From positions 27,876,611 through 27,940,610 of the forward strand of contig NC_023754.2 in NCBI RefSeq assembly GCF_000499845.2: a DNA stretch of 64,000 nucleotides, written 5' to 3'. The position numbers and the translations under genes are program-made. Source of the DNA: Phaseolus vulgaris. Taxonomy: Eukaryota; Streptophyta; Magnoliopsida; Fabales; Fabaceae. The notes below the pieces were generated by a model. That model saw only the letters and a list, made by a program, of their open reading frames with translations, ran no database searches and was not told the origin of the DNA. Below are positions 36,581 to 49,499 of the stretch, piece by piece. The first letter of the stretch is position 1; each line of letters starts with the position of its first letter.

Positions 36581-39500
36581 ATCTTTTCTCTATCACCATT
36601 TCATAGCCTCAGATTCACGGAACAATCCTGGGCGAGAAATGTAAAGAAAAATATATTTTTTTCATCAAGATATTGAGCAATTTTAAAATTCATGATTATA
36701 CATCATAATTATACTTTGACAACTTCACACTTTGAAATGTTGATTTCACAAGGATAATGAAACACGCTTTACAAATTGATCAATCTATTTAATTGGAGTT
36801 CAAATTTCACCAGCAAAAAATCATAACCTTCCCTGTTGTTTTGTGTTGTTTTCGAAACTATGTATCTAACGAGGAAGCACAAATAAGGAATTTGAATCAA
36901 TTAACCTTAATTACTTAAATAAGATATAATCATAACTAAAGGTGAAGATATTATTATTCAAAGATTATGCTCTACACAAAGGATCATTTAATATCACATC
37001 TAATAAATAACAGGAGTACTCTTAACTCCTATTTTATATTATACTCATTATAATTTATGCTCTTACTATTTCTCGTTCCCATAAGGTTGAATCACTAGAG
37101 TTTGAAAGAAGACCACCAGGAAGTCATCCAACTGTTGGCTATAAGAGTCATAAATAAATAACTTTAAGAGTGAAATGTGATCTTCCGAGTCTCATTGGAT
37201 TCAATTTTAAACTTTAAAAAAAAAACTAAATACTATGTATATAAAACTATGGTGGTATATATGTGATTTTTTATTTTTATCATTTATATATAATTATATT
37301 TAATATTAAATATTTAATAAATGAAGTTTATTAATTTTATGGTAGAGAAGTAGTTGAGACCATTGCCATAAATATATAATTTATTAAAACAATCAATTAA
37401 ATCATTAAATTTATTCACATTTCTATAACATTTTAATAAATTAATTTTATATATTTATTTGTATTTATTAAAATACATTATAATTTTTTATATTTGTATA
37501 TTGTAGATACATACGTATATATACTTATGTTTGCTTTTTGGAAAAATTATTAAAATGTATGAAATATAACATAGATTTCAACGCATAGTAATACTCGAAA
37601 TTTTAATTAATTAATTTTAAAATATATTATATTTTATTAAAACTGAAAATATGACAGATATTTTATATGTAAAATAGTAAGTTGAAGTTTAATTTATGCC
37701 CCTTTATTTTTAATGTTTTAATATTAAATATTCTTTTTTTTTAAATTAATTTATAAGAGGAACGTAATATTAATTGTGACATGGAATACAAGTTGAAATA
37801 TTATGATGATTAATCTAATAAATTTTATTCTCTAAAAAAATATTTCAGTTAAAGCAGTTAATTAAAAATGTCTCTTTCAATCTTTTTTTTTTAATATGCA
37901 GAGTTTTTTTTTTTTTTTTTTTTTTATCAGCAAAACGAATTAATTCTTTCCTTAGTTAGTTGGTCATGCATTTTTTTGGCTTTTTTGTATTTAGGGTTAA
38001 TTTTGTTCAATCTTAATTGTTAATGAATTTAAGGTACAATTTTCAAATCTTAATGTCTACAAATTAGAAATAATTTAATTAAATAGTATATATAATAATA
38101 ACGGAAAGACAAGAAATACATTTTTTTTAATGGGTTAGCTTGATACCCAATGATCATTGTTTTCTTAGTGAGATTAGTTGAGTGACAATATGTCTAATAT
38201 TTTGATCGATCTTGTTTTTCTAACCAAACAATTTATAACAAATCTTTAAAACTTGCTCAAATTTGTAGACTAGGTTTATGCATATATGTTGTAATCACGG
38301 TAAACGTATTTGTAGCTAGCAACTATGTGTGAACATTATAAGTAATTTTTTTTAAATCTCGCACAATAATACCGCATTTTATCTAACTTAATTATTAATT
38401 TTTCCTACAAGTTGCATCGGATTCATGGTCACTTTCATTAAAAAAAAATGTTGCATTATGCGATGAATACTTGTATTTTAATTATGCAAATTTCATTACT
38501 TTTCCTACTACTTCAAAATAAACATGATCGGCTTTAATTATTGCAATCACATGAGTATATATGTTTATGTATGTGTGAAATAGAGAAAATCATAAGATGC
38601 ATAAAAGTGACAAATACAACTAACATTGATGATAAAAAAGGAAGTTTGGGATGATGAAGAATGGTGGTTTTCTCCTCACTATACCTTGTCTAACGAAAAA
38701 AAAAGAGTTGTTTTTCTGTGTAATAAGAAATAGAAAATGATGAAAAATATGAGAAAAATAAACAAGTCAAAGAGAGACTTATTACTTTATAAGGTTTAAA
38801 AGAAAAGTTCGCATGAGTTTTAATTGACTAAAGATAAAAGGTTGATGTGTTATTTTTTTAATTTTTGCATTGTTTAATTAGAGCTCATGAAATTAGTCTC
38901 TATACTTATATATCTTCAATAAAAAACAAGTTTGCTTTATTCTAATTACTCAAACAAAATTTACATTGTATTAAATCATTCTCTAATTTAGAATCATACC
39001 AAACTTATCCCACAAGTTCTTCAAACAATTTACCATAAAATTTTATCCATAAAAAGTTATCATAATAAATAATTACAATTACTTACACAATGCAAAAAAA
39101 AATTGTAGATTAAAATAGTTATTTAATATTTATTTATCGCATAAAACTATTTAAGAAGATCTAACTCTTAAAAAATTATTGTTTCATAGGGGGTTTTAAG
39201 GAGAGAGTTTGTTTGATTGAAGTAGAAGAAAAAGTAGAAGAAAACGCAATTAAGCTTTAATCGTGTTTGATTTAAAAATTGAGTGGGAGACTTTTACTCA
39301 GGGGACTAAAAAAATAGAGAAAGACTTGGAAAGCATCCGGAAAGAAAAAGTAGATTTATTATTTTGATTAGAATAAAGCAAGTTGGTGTTTCTTTGTCTG
39401 CATTGCAATTAGAAAACAGATTAATGAGTTGGAAACGAGATAACTTTTGAATTGATAATATAAAGATTCCTTTAGTAAAGAATGGGCATAAGAAATGATT

Positions 39501-41991
39501 ATAAAAAAAAGTGTTGCGTACCAAAAGTGAACTTGACCCACACAAACTAAATTTCAATATTTGATGGAAAAGGGAGCAACAAACCCGTCGGAACCTGAAA
39601 AAGTTGTGTTTGGTGTGATATGTAACAGTGTTAATACCATTGGGAGCATGCATCTTCATTCAATCAATATCCACTGAAAATTGCATGATTCTTATGATGT
39701 GTTGTGCCTTTTCAAAAGCCCCAAAAAGTCATATCTAGATTACTTATTTTCCCAACTCACATGAGAGATAGATAAACACATGATCTTTATCCCATTGCAC
39801 CACACCACATCAGGCCATGTGAATTGTCCTTGTAACATGTCATTTTCTTTCTCCTTACCAAACTTCTATTTTTATTTATTCATACTTCATTATGTACTCT
39901 TGCTTTTCCTTCACCATTAACCAAATAATCCTCCTCATACTTTTAATTTCTGTCCATCATTTTATCTAAACCATGCAATACCACTCTCTTACACCAATAA
40001 GTCCCTTGAGTGAAAGTGAATTTAATCCTTTCATTTAGATTTAACTTTGGAAATAGAAAAATTAACTTATACCAAATTTTTCAACAAAAAAAAAAGTAAA
40101 TACTTCCATTTCAATATAGTTAAAAGGATACATTCTCTATTGTTTGAAAATTATGAAAAAATTTAATTGACCAAACAGAAAGAAAAGAAGTGGGTTTCAA
40201 CTTTTTAAGAGAGGCAGGGAAATCTTATATGAGATATGCAATGAAGGAATCTCACGTCAATTCCTACAAATTTCATATTAATCACTTTCGTATGCTTAAC
40301 CTGGTTGCTATAAACTTATCTCTATTTTTATTTGATTTAAAATTTTGAAAAATCATTTATTTTTATATGAATTTAAAATCGATTTGATTATTACTTAATA
40401 ATATATTAGATAATATCAAGCCTTTATGAATTGAAGTGGGGTTATTTTAGTTTAATCAATAATTTCAAATTTAGTATTTAATGTATGCACTTAAGGTCTC
40501 AATGTCAGTCTAAAATATAATATCTAATCTTAATCTTATGCATAGCAAAACAATACAATTAATATAAAATATAAATTAAGGTATATTTTACAACATACGT
40601 CTCATAATAATTATTAATATCTATATAATATAATGTCATATTGTATAAACTATTATCTATTAGATAAAAATATTATTAAAATACATTAAAATATATTTTT
40701 CCCTTCATTTTAGTATTGTAGTGATTTTCGGATCTTTCGCTTTTCATGTGTAGGGATAGATGTATTAATGAACATTAAAGATACAAATTTATTGGTTAGA
40801 ATTTGGCTTATCAATCTGCATTTTAATCATATTTTTATAAGTTTTGTTTGTAAAGTTTTATATTATGCATTTGTAATGTCTAATAAGTAGATATATTTTA
40901 ATTTTTTTTATAAAAGTTCAAAAAACAGATTTTATAATAAACATCCGAATAGTATATATGTTAAACAAAATAGATAATAACACGATGTGGTATGGGTGTG
41001 TCTCATATAACCCTACAGGAAATATTGGCACTAACACTTAAGGTTTAGTAGATTAAGTGAAAAGCATTAGAATAAGGTGATGGAGGAAGGAGAAGCAACC
41101 AACCGAAATGTCACATCCAAATAGCATATCTTAATTATGTAAACAACGAAAAATTGTGTGTATTAATTGTATGGTTTTTCCAGCAAACATCCATTTGTTT
41201 AAAGGTTCACCTAGACATTTTTTCCTTTTGGACCTTTTGTACATACATACATGTGACACTGTATGCAGATAGTAGAATGGTACCATTGATGTGTGAAAGC
41301 AAACTTAATATTGGACATGCCTTTGTAGTCTTGTTCTTCAATTATTTTATCAAGACTAATAGGAAAGAGAAAAGGCAATAGTAAGATCTTTGAGGTACCT
41401 TACTTTTTGAAATAGAATACTTGAAGAATTTCGCTACACCAAGTTTCTTCTTTCTTTCATATACATTATTATTTTATGCGAGTACATGCATCCCCTTTCC
41501 ACTACCTTTCCACACTTTGCAAGCCATCTATCTGGATTGGCCCCACCTTCTACACATTTTACCACTCATCATCATTACTGCAGCGGATAAATAAAAAACA
41601 CTTTCCCAGTTACGTAATCATCTCTAATTATCTTCAAAGCAAAAATTAAGATATATTTTCTTACCTAAAAATCACTTCTCAATCTCACTTTCTTTTCATA
41701 AATTCCAATTATATCTATATTTTCGTTTCAAACATAATTGGTAATTAACTCTGTTACGCAATAACATATATTCATGATAATTTTACTTATTTATAGCAGT
41801 TGAGGTTATTTATTTATTTATTTATAGAAGCAACTATTGCACCCTCTCTTATGTCACATTAATTAAGTAACTTGGGAAGAAAATAAAGATAGTGCTAAGC
41901 TTTCTGCTGCATAGTACCCTCCTGTTTTCTCTTTAGTTGTTCTTCTGACAAAGAACTTTACACCCCACCTAAGTTTAGTTTTTGGCGCGTA
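36581..41991. other. Gene-free AT-rich stretch
   Basis: Over 5 kb with no recognisable coding sequence or RNA gene. The 117-codon minus-strand ORF at 39306-39659 resembles nothing known. A 22-base T run occupies 37904-37925. The last kilobase is the likely promoter of the Dof gene. Confidence 0.5.
37904..37925. repeat. Poly-T run
   Basis: About 22 consecutive T. Confidence 0.9.
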
Positions 41992-41999
41992 CCACGTGG
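41992..41999 (+). promoter_or_regulatory. G-box (CCACGTGG) upstream of the Dof gene
   Basis: A perfect palindromic G-box, 167 bases before the Dof ATG and about 70 bases before its TATA box. In plants this core binds bZIP and bHLH factors, including PIFs. That fits the light and clock control known for COG1/CDF-type Dof genes, but binding here is inferred. Confidence 0.6.
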
Positions 42000-42067
42000 A
42001 TTTCATGCCATGGTTTTATGATTGTACTAACTAAAAACACTTTTCGCTTTATATATCAGCCTAAGCA

Positions 42068-42082
42068 CATATATATATAAAA
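42068..42082 (+). promoter_or_regulatory. TATA box of the Dof gene
   Basis: ACATATATATATAAAAG region, about 90 bases before the ATG. Confidence 0.6.
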
Positions 42083-42165
42083 GCAGTTGATAATATTTCC
42101 TCCCTCAAGGCCAACAAAAAGCTTCCGAGTTAAGAAAAGCTCGATCTGGTTTCTCTCTGCTAGAA

Positions 42166-43300
42166 ATGGCTGAGGAATCTCAAGGGATTAAGCTGTTTGG
42201 TGCAATGATTAGACTGAACAGTGAGGAAGTAAAGAAAGGAGAAAAAGGAAGGGAATACAAGAGGGAGGAGAAGAGAACAGAGAAGATAATACCGTGCCCC
42301 AGATGCAAGAGCATGGAAACTAAATTCTGTTACTTCAATAACTACAACGTTAATCAGCCAAGGCATTTTTGTAAGAGCTGCCAGAGGTACTGGACTGCCG
42401 GTGGGGCCCTCCGAAACGTCGCCATCGGAGCCGGCCGTCGGAAGGGCAAGCCGTCGTGTCATGGTGGCGGTGAGTTCCCCGATGGCTCTGTCTATGAAAG
42501 TTCGGAAGATGAGAACAAGTTTGAGATGGATCATAGGTTGGTTTCGGAAGAGGGTCACACAGAATTCCGGCAAATTTTCCCGGCGACCAAGCGGCGGAGG
42601 GCTCCATCAGGTGGGTGGTTATCCGTCTCATGCTCGTCTTATCTTATCTTATTTGTATTTTTTTGCGGCGGCAAGCGGCGGAAGATTCTTAATATGGTTT
42701 CATATCCATGAATTTAGAAAATATGTAAATTAGTTTTTTCATTCTAAAATTCATCATGTTTTTCATGTTAAAAGTAATTAAACATACACAGGTTTTTAAA
42801 GGTTGAAAACTAAATTAATACAAAAAGTTTCTGTGCGTGTATAAATGTATATATTCACCATATTTGGTAAAAATTATAAAGATTAAAAATCTATATTTTT
42901 ATTTTGTTTATCACGTTATTTCTTTTTCTCACAAGAGTTAAATAAGCTGTTGAATGTCTCTAATAACTATTTTTTTTTCTTTTATCTCATATTCTAGATA
43001 AAATTTGGAGGAGTAATTATATTCAGACATCCAATAGGTATAACCCATGACATCTATTCCAGAGCATCATTTTTCTTTTATTTCTTTCTCTGCTTCTGGC
43101 ATGAGATGTGTGTACATCACTATCCAGTTCAAATAGTTAAATTGGTGAATCTTATATCGGTTTACCCTATTCACATATATTATGAATGTGACTAATTGTA
43201 AGATTTTTTTTTTCATTTTTTCCCTTAAAATAAGCTTTGAACGGTCCAAAATATTTGAAAGGAATTGGTTGTTTGTGCAGCTCAGCACGACGGTCAATAA
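42166..43300 (+). CDS. Dof zinc-finger transcription factor, COG1/Dof1.5-like (CDF group)
   Basis: Single Dof domain at about residues 41-95 with the CX2CX21CX2C finger (Cys44, Cys47, Cys69, Cys72; [20 protein letters not shown] between) and the basic tail GAGRRKGK. The start [15 protein letters not shown] matches the SQGIKLFG N-terminus of Dof1.5/COG1, a light-signalling repressor related to cycling Dof factors. Dof proteins bind AAAG sites in the nucleus. I favour two exons, 42166-42610 and 43281-43300: donor CAG|GTGGGT, branch-like GACTAAT, acceptor TTTGTGCAG. The protein is then 154 residues ending KRRRAPSAQHDGQ, comparable with the basic-then-DGQ end of Dof1.5. Reading through gives 181 residues (stop at 42711) with an un-Dof-like hydrophobic tail. 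The gene identity is sure; the last exon is moderately supported. Confidence 0.85.
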
Positions 43301-44980
43301 AATCATCTAGGAATTGAAAACACAGAACATGGTGGACTTATATACGAACAAGAAGAAGAATTCAAAAACGACGGAGCAAAGCGTGTCTTGAAGATGTGAA
43401 ATGGATAATTCTAAGCTATGTGACATATTCACATTAGTTTTTTCCTCTATGCTACACTCCATTCTCCATATATATCAAGGTTTTATCTTTTAAGCTAACA
43501 ATGGATTTCACATAGTTGCCTAAATTGGGTTTCACACTACCTTTTACACCATTCCCATCCACCAAATTCATGTATATATTCACATCATATTCATGAAATA
43601 TTTGTCACTGGACAGAGAGAGACATGATTGAAAAAGTTTACATCCAAACAAAGGGTATATGTATATATTATATTTCAGTGCAATTTGTTGTTTAATTTAT
43701 TCACCTTTTTTATGCTTATCTTGAGAGTGGTTGTTCTAGAGGCCGGCCAATAAACCTTACCAAATCAATAAAATTTTTAAGAAAGAATTTCCAATTTGGC
43801 AGAACAGAACGAAGATTCCAATATTATGCTTTATAACAATGACGTAAGAGTGGAAAATTTTATTGAAAAATATTTACGAATAATCATATTGAAAAGGGCA
43901 TTTCATCTTTCTTTTTTCATGATATTTCAAATATTTAATGAGATTTATTTTATGATGAATTGAGAGGTTCTCTTAATCATGCATATTACAAAAGTGTTAT
44001 AATTATACTGTAGTTGAGGTTGAATTTGTCCTTTTTCTTTTCTTTGAATAAACATAAGCAACTAATAAAGTACATTTAATGAAGCTATATGCTTAACCCT
44101 TGACTTATTAGAGATTAATTATAGGTTGCGTTTCCCTTAGTGTTTTCGTCTTGGTTTGCTCTTCATTACTTATTCCAGAGAGCAAATACTTATAAAATTA
44201 GCGCCGTCATTATATATTCTTGTAATAATAATCTTTCTGGAATCACATTCCTTCATCCTGTGACGACAAAACAAATTATTCATATATGATAAACCGTTTG
44301 AAAGGGAATATGATGTTAAGTTACAGGTTCCCTTATTCACTAACATTTTTATATCATTTTTTTTTTCTTTTGCCACTTGTCACCTCATATGTGCTGTTAG
44401 TCACTACATGAATAACAAAACTCAAATTATTATATCATTGTGAATGTGAAGGAAGAGTGCTTTGGAAAAAAAAAGATTTGATTCTGTTTATGACACATAA
44501 TCAATAATAGGTCATTTTTATATTCCATAAACTTCGGTTTGGATTTGCTCTAATTTGTAATTTGTGACCATGAGACAATCATTTTCTCACAAAAGTTTGT
44601 CCATAAATAAACAAAAAAAAAATTGTTTGTTGTGATTTAACTCAATTTTGAAATTTCAAGACAGAAATTTTTTAATAATACATGAAAGTAATCTTATTGA
44701 GAAATTTAGTCTCTGAAAATTATAAAAAAATTTATTTTAATTTTTAAATTACTATATTGATGTATCACTAAAACATTTATTAATATGCATATATATATAT
44801 ATATATTTATTAATTTTTTATTTTTTTTTTAAAAATAGTTGTATTTCTTTTTTTGTCAACTTTTAACAGTGCAATTTCAGAGAGAAAGCATGATAAAGAC
44901 TTTAATACTTAAATTTAACTCATTTTTTTCATAATAACTAATTTTATTTTTCTTTTCACAACCAAACAGTGTTAAAATTG

Positions 44981-45051
<71 letters not shown>

Positions 45052-46462
45052 ATTACGCGCTTTCAATCCCAATTTATAAGAATTATGTTAAAAACTAATC
45101 AAGTTTTTATATACTAAAAGATAAATCTTTCATCACTCGAAAAAAAACCTAATCATTTTTTTAAATAACATGAAATAAGTATTTATAATAAAAAATTACT
45201 TATAAAAAATTTATAAAAATTATTTATATTTATTTTTATAGTTACCTACAATAATATTTTTATTTTAATAATTATCTATATAATTATTATATAAAGAGAA
45301 TATAATATTTAGTAATTTTTTTGGTGTTATCTTTTAATTAAAAATAATAATTTATTTATTTAATAAAATAAATAATTGAGGTAGAAAAATATTTTAAAAT
45401 AATCAAATAACTTTTTTGAAAAAATTACGAGTATATGATTTTTTTAATATCTTTTTTATAAAATTATATATGTATATATTTTAAATTTATTATTTTTTTA
45501 ATGTATTTTATAAAAATGTATATATTTTAATGTAATAAAAATGTAAAAAGAGATTGGCGCGGGCACTAGTTGATGGACTGGAAAATATGTTCAATAATAT
45601 ATATGTATATTTTTTGCTTCAAAAGGATTTCAGTTTTTGTCAAGTGATTTTTTAAAATTTAAATTTTGTAAAAGAAGAAAATAAAGACCAGAGTTCTCCT
45701 AATCATCATATTTATATAATTTTTTTCTGCGTGGTATTAAAAGAATATATAATATGTGGCTAAAATAATCCTACGTATTTTTTAAAAACATTATATTTGA
45801 TAAGAATAATGGTATTAAATTAAGCTTATCAAAAAGTCCAATACAAGTAGATAATTGAGTTTTTTAAAAATATTTTTCAAACGATTTATTCTAAATATGA
45901 AAAAAACACGGTTAAAAAACAATCATTTTAGTAATTTTTATGTTTCAGAAGAAGTTTCGTGATACAAAATTAATTAATGTACTAAACATTTCACATTCAC
46001 ATGATTTTGGATTTTGAAAATTAATATATTTTAAAAGTCTATTTATCAAAACAGGTAATTGCTTGCATGAGATAAATTAAACATACTACCTATTAACATA
46101 ACTTAAATGCTCTAGTTCAGGGCCTCCCGAAGTCGCCATATGAATTACACTACTACACTTTGAAACTTTACATGAGTTAAATAAGATATTCTACATCAAT
46201 TATTTAAACAATATAAATGCTAATGATAATTTTTTTTTTAATTTTTACATCAATTTTAATTAATGTAATATAAATTTATATTCTCTTCTTTATTAATTAT
46301 AATTTTGAGCTAAGTTCAGCTTATTTGATTTACAGATTTAATATGTTTTACGACTTAGTTAGTCTTTAACTTTTTTTCACGTTAACTGGGTAGATTAATA
46401 ATCCGTGTCATTGGGCTTCTGAATGGGGGAACTGGGGAAGAAAATTTGGGATAGAGGAGTTT
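43301..46462. other. Gene-free AT-rich DNA
   Basis: No supported gene. It contains the compound microsatellite at 44982-45050. Confidence 0.5.
44982..45050. repeat. (AT)n(AG)n compound microsatellite
   Basis: About 23 AT units passing directly into about 12 AG units. Confidence 0.95.
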
Positions 46463-46471
46463 TTGTTTTTG

Positions 46472-46840
46472 GACTGTTTCTTCCTGCACCTCCATATCTT
46501 CTTCTGGCACCTCCATACACAATATGAAAATACAATTTTATCCTTCTTGCGCCACCCCCATATAATAGCTTCCGGATTATGTAATCCTGAAACGCATTTG
46601 AAAAAAGACTTCCGGATTACATAATCCGGAAATTAAAAAAAACTTCCAGATTATGTAATCCGGAAAGTAATCATTCATATGAAAAAAGACTTCCGGATTA
46701 TATAATCCATAAGCTAATTATAAATTTGAAAAATGACTTCCGGATTATGTAATCTGGAATATTACAGAGGGGCATTTTTGGAAATACGAAAATCTATGGA
46801 GGTGAGAGAAGAAGGTATGGAGGTGTAGGAAGAAGCAGCC
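46472..46840. mobile_element. Mutator-like MITE, copy 4 (palindrome-bearing subfamily)
   Basis: 369 bp. Left end GACTGTTTCTTCCTGCACC, right end inverted GGCTGCTTCTTCCTACACC, perfect 9-bp target duplication TTGTTTTTG at 46463-46471 and 46841-46849. Five internal palindromes of the CCGGATTATGTAATCCGG type (46569-46591, 46609-46631, 46643-46665, 46690-46713, 46737-46759). Confidence 0.85.
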
Positions 46841-46849
46841 TTGTTTTTG

Positions 46850-47537
46850 ATTACGGATGGAAGAGTTTAAAACCTTATCCCCTTACAGGGAAATCCTTGC
46901 TGCACCTCTATTTTTTTTTCTTGCACCCGTATAAAAGAGGTGAAATGACAAATTTGTATTTCTCTTCATTTTTTCCATTAAATACTCATTTTCCTCCTCT
47001 CACTTACAACAACCTTCATCTCCAAAATCACCGCCGCAACAGCTTCTCATTCCTAGTACCACCGCCATCATAGGTCCTTCTCAGTACAACACCTCCCACT
47101 TCCCATCTCAAGCGTCACCGCCACATCACCTTTGTCGTTTAAGAACAATAAATTGTCTTTTGGATTACAATTTTAAAATTTAATTATTTGTATTCGAGAT
47201 TACAAAATTCAGAGTATAATAAAATGAATTTAATGTATTTTAAATTATAGAATTTAGAATATAATTTTTAAATTATGAATGGTAGAATCTTGAGAAAATT
47301 TGTATTATGAATTAATTCGAAATACACATTATAATTAATATTTTGAATTATATAATATTTAGTATTGTATTTTTAATTTTACAGTAAAATTTTATATTTT
47401 GAATTCTAATATCTAAAATAGAAAATTTCAATATTTTTTAAAATACAGGTACCAGAATAAAATGTGGAGGTCGCGTTCCTTGCGATATCCAACAAAATGG
47501 CTTTATAAAGTTTTCTCTGCAACACAAAATTTACAGT
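46850..47537. other. Unassigned stretch with a MITE-like left end
   Basis: 46888-46910 (GAAATCCTTGCTGCACCTC) resembles the left end of the MITE family, but I find no matching right end. 47020-47140 is unusually C-rich (CACCGCCGCAAC, CACCGCCATC, CACCGCCACATC) without an ORF of note. Confidence 0.3.
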
Positions 47538-47957
47538 CATATCCATCGAATGACAAACGCCCATCTTGTTAAAACAAAGATATATTTTTGGTGACTTTTT
47601 CTTACTGCACCTCCATGAATTCTTCTGCCACTCCATACACAACGTGAAAATACTTTTTTATTTTTCTTGTGTCACTCTCCTATAATAGCTTCTGAATTAT
47701 GTAATCTGGACACGCATTAAAAAAAAACTTAAAACTAATCATGCATCTGAAAAAATGTTTATGGATTATGTAATCCGAAAACTAGTTACGAGTTTAAAAA
47801 AAAACTTTCAGATTATGTTATCCAAAATATTACATAGGAGTATTTTTGGAAATATGAAAATTTATGGAGGTGAAAGAAGAATATATGGAGGTGCAGAAAG
47901 AAACAACCATTTTTGGCATATCCATCGAATCACAAAGGCCCATCTTGTTAAAACAAA
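47538..47957. repeat. Direct repeat flanking MITE copy 5
   Basis: 47538-47578 and 47917-47957 are 41-bp direct copies with two mismatches (start CATATCCATCGAAT, end TTGTTAAAACAAA). Weaker similarity continues to an ATTTTTGG/GTTTTTTGG block. They lie immediately outside the MITE and its target duplication. Confidence 0.85.
47593..47908. mobile_element. Mutator-like MITE, copy 5 (palindrome-bearing, decayed)
   Basis: 316 bp. Left end GACTTTTTCTTACTGCACC, right end inverted GGTTGTTTCTTTCTGCACC. The 9-bp target duplication has one mismatch (ATTTTTGGT at 47584-47592, ATTTTTGGC at 47909-47917). Internal palindromes survive in mutated form near 47689-47710, 47761-47779 and 47806-47826. Confidence 0.8.
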
Positions 47958-48800
47958 AATAGGTTTTTTGGCAAAGTCAAATATAAAAAAGAACTTTTGT
48001 ATTGTACCCAACTCAATGTTGTCTCCAGATGTTATTTTTAAAACACAATAATAAAATATCAACATCTATTATTTTTGAACATTTCATCAATATCTATTAG
48101 TTCTTTCTATCTCTCCTTCTATTATACCATAATACTTATAAAAAATGTATTTCACTCTGCTTATGTGTCATTTAGTATTAATATTTTTTCTAAAATTAAA
48201 CTGACTCTGAGTGTCCTTATTATTTGAAGAAAATTCAGTGACTTGAGTGATGTTGGACTCCTTGAGAAAGAAAAAGTCTTATTTATTAATGAAAAAATTT
48301 AAAAAGAGACACCTTACTAAAAGTAATTTTGTAATTTTTACTCTACTAACTCTTTTTTAAGATTTACGAAGTATGAGATAGTATTCAACTTATAAAATTT
48401 ATAAATTTGATCTACTAAATAACAACACTCAGTCTAAATGAAATATAATATTTATAGGCATGTTTGCACAAACTTTTAGAAACCCTATTAATTCTTTCTA
48501 TGTAGCTGAGCAAAAGGAATGAATTGGAACAGCAGGAAATATGCAATTTATGTAAATAAAGTCGATGGAATTAGAAAATGAGAGAGTAGTACAAGCCAAA
48601 GGATGGTTAGAGAGACTTGCAAAGTCTAGAAAAACCCCTCCTAAGGCCAAACTCATACATTATTAAGCAAACATACTAATCCTTAAATAAATATATAAAT
48701 AGGTTAAGCCCTCCTTAAACAACAGCACCAAGAACAAAACCTAACAAAAGCTAACATGCATGGATGTTTTGGTCTGTTGTGGTTGGATTGGAGGGGTTGT
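47958..48800. other. Spacer and 3' flank of the Ole e 1-like gene
   Basis: No gene seen. The part nearest 48800 is probably the 3' untranslated region of the minus-strand gene. Confidence 0.4.
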
Positions 48801-49396
48801 TCAAACGACGAGGGAGCCATCTTCATTGATTCCAAGCTCCTTGAGGAGGTCCTGGCAGCCAGGGAGACGGTCCTTCTTGAGGAATCCGAGAGGGTTGGCC
48901 TGGCGGATTGGGGAGACGATTCCATTGTTCTTGGTGATGCTGATTCTGGCAGCCTGTTGAAGGTAAGATTCTTTGTCAACCTCAGAGCAATCTGGCCTTG
49001 GGCTCTTTACAAGGGTCACCTGGCAGTTGTCTTCCTCGTGGTCACCATCCACCTCCATTTTGTATGACCCCAATGCATCTGTCACTGTTTCTTTGTCGAA
49101 TGTCACGTTCTTGGCGTTGTCAACTTGTGAGCACATCACACGCACAGCCGCACCTTCAATATCAACAATACGTTAAATTATACAGTTATATGGTAATTGG
49201 GAATATAACATTATAGGATGACAATGAGTCAAGTACTACCTTCGAGGAACTCAGACATCCTGGTGAGGAACTGTACACGGCATGTGTCACAGTAAACAGT
49301 GCCCTCCACAAAGAAGCGGTCGCGGGCAGAAGCTGAGCCTAGAAAGGACAAGAAGCAAAGGGCGGAGGCAAGGATGATGATTGCAGATTTTGCCAT
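48801..49396 (-). CDS. Pollen Ole e 1 allergen/extensin-family secreted protein
   Basis: Two exons on the minus strand, 49396-49240 and 49153-48801 (donor GAAG|GTAGTA, acceptor TTGAAG; the codon is split after its first base), giving 169 residues. Residues 1-24 are a signal peptide (MAKSAIIILASALCFLSFLG, then SASA). The mature part opens with the family signature FVEGTVYCDTCR. It has six cysteines (36, 39, 60, 96, 108, 152), the number expected for the three disulphides of the Ole e 1 fold, and an N-glycosylation site NVT at 69-71. The protein should be secreted to the wall or apoplast. Roles in the family range from pollen-tube growth to root or hypocotyl wall expansion, and no specific role can be assigned. 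There is no proline-rich extensin segment, so it is the short Ole e 1-only type. Confidence 0.93.
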
Positions 49397-49485
49397 TGTG
49401 AATACTGCTTATTGGTTGAATGAGAGAGTTAGATAGATAGAGATGAATATGAATGTGTTGCATAGAGGAAGATGAGAGGATTGCA

Positions 49486-49492
49486 TTTTATA
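49486..49492 (-). promoter_or_regulatory. TATA box of the Ole e 1-like gene
   Basis: The minus strand reads GCTATAAAATGC, 90 bases before the ATG: a well-placed strong TATA box. Confidence 0.7.
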
Positions 49493-49499
49493 GCTGCAG

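Noticed and set aside
39306..39659. 117-codon minus-strand ORF
   Set aside because: No family match and no promoter or splice context; a single open frame of this size is not enough in AT-rich DNA.
42160..42733. Minus-strand and alternative-frame ORFs over the Dof gene
   Set aside because: Overlap the Dof domain in other frames and have no homology of their own.
48704..49216. Several plus-strand and other-frame ORFs over the Ole e 1-like gene
   Set aside because: Shadows of exon 2; the minus-strand frame has the signal peptide, Ole e 1 signature and cysteines.
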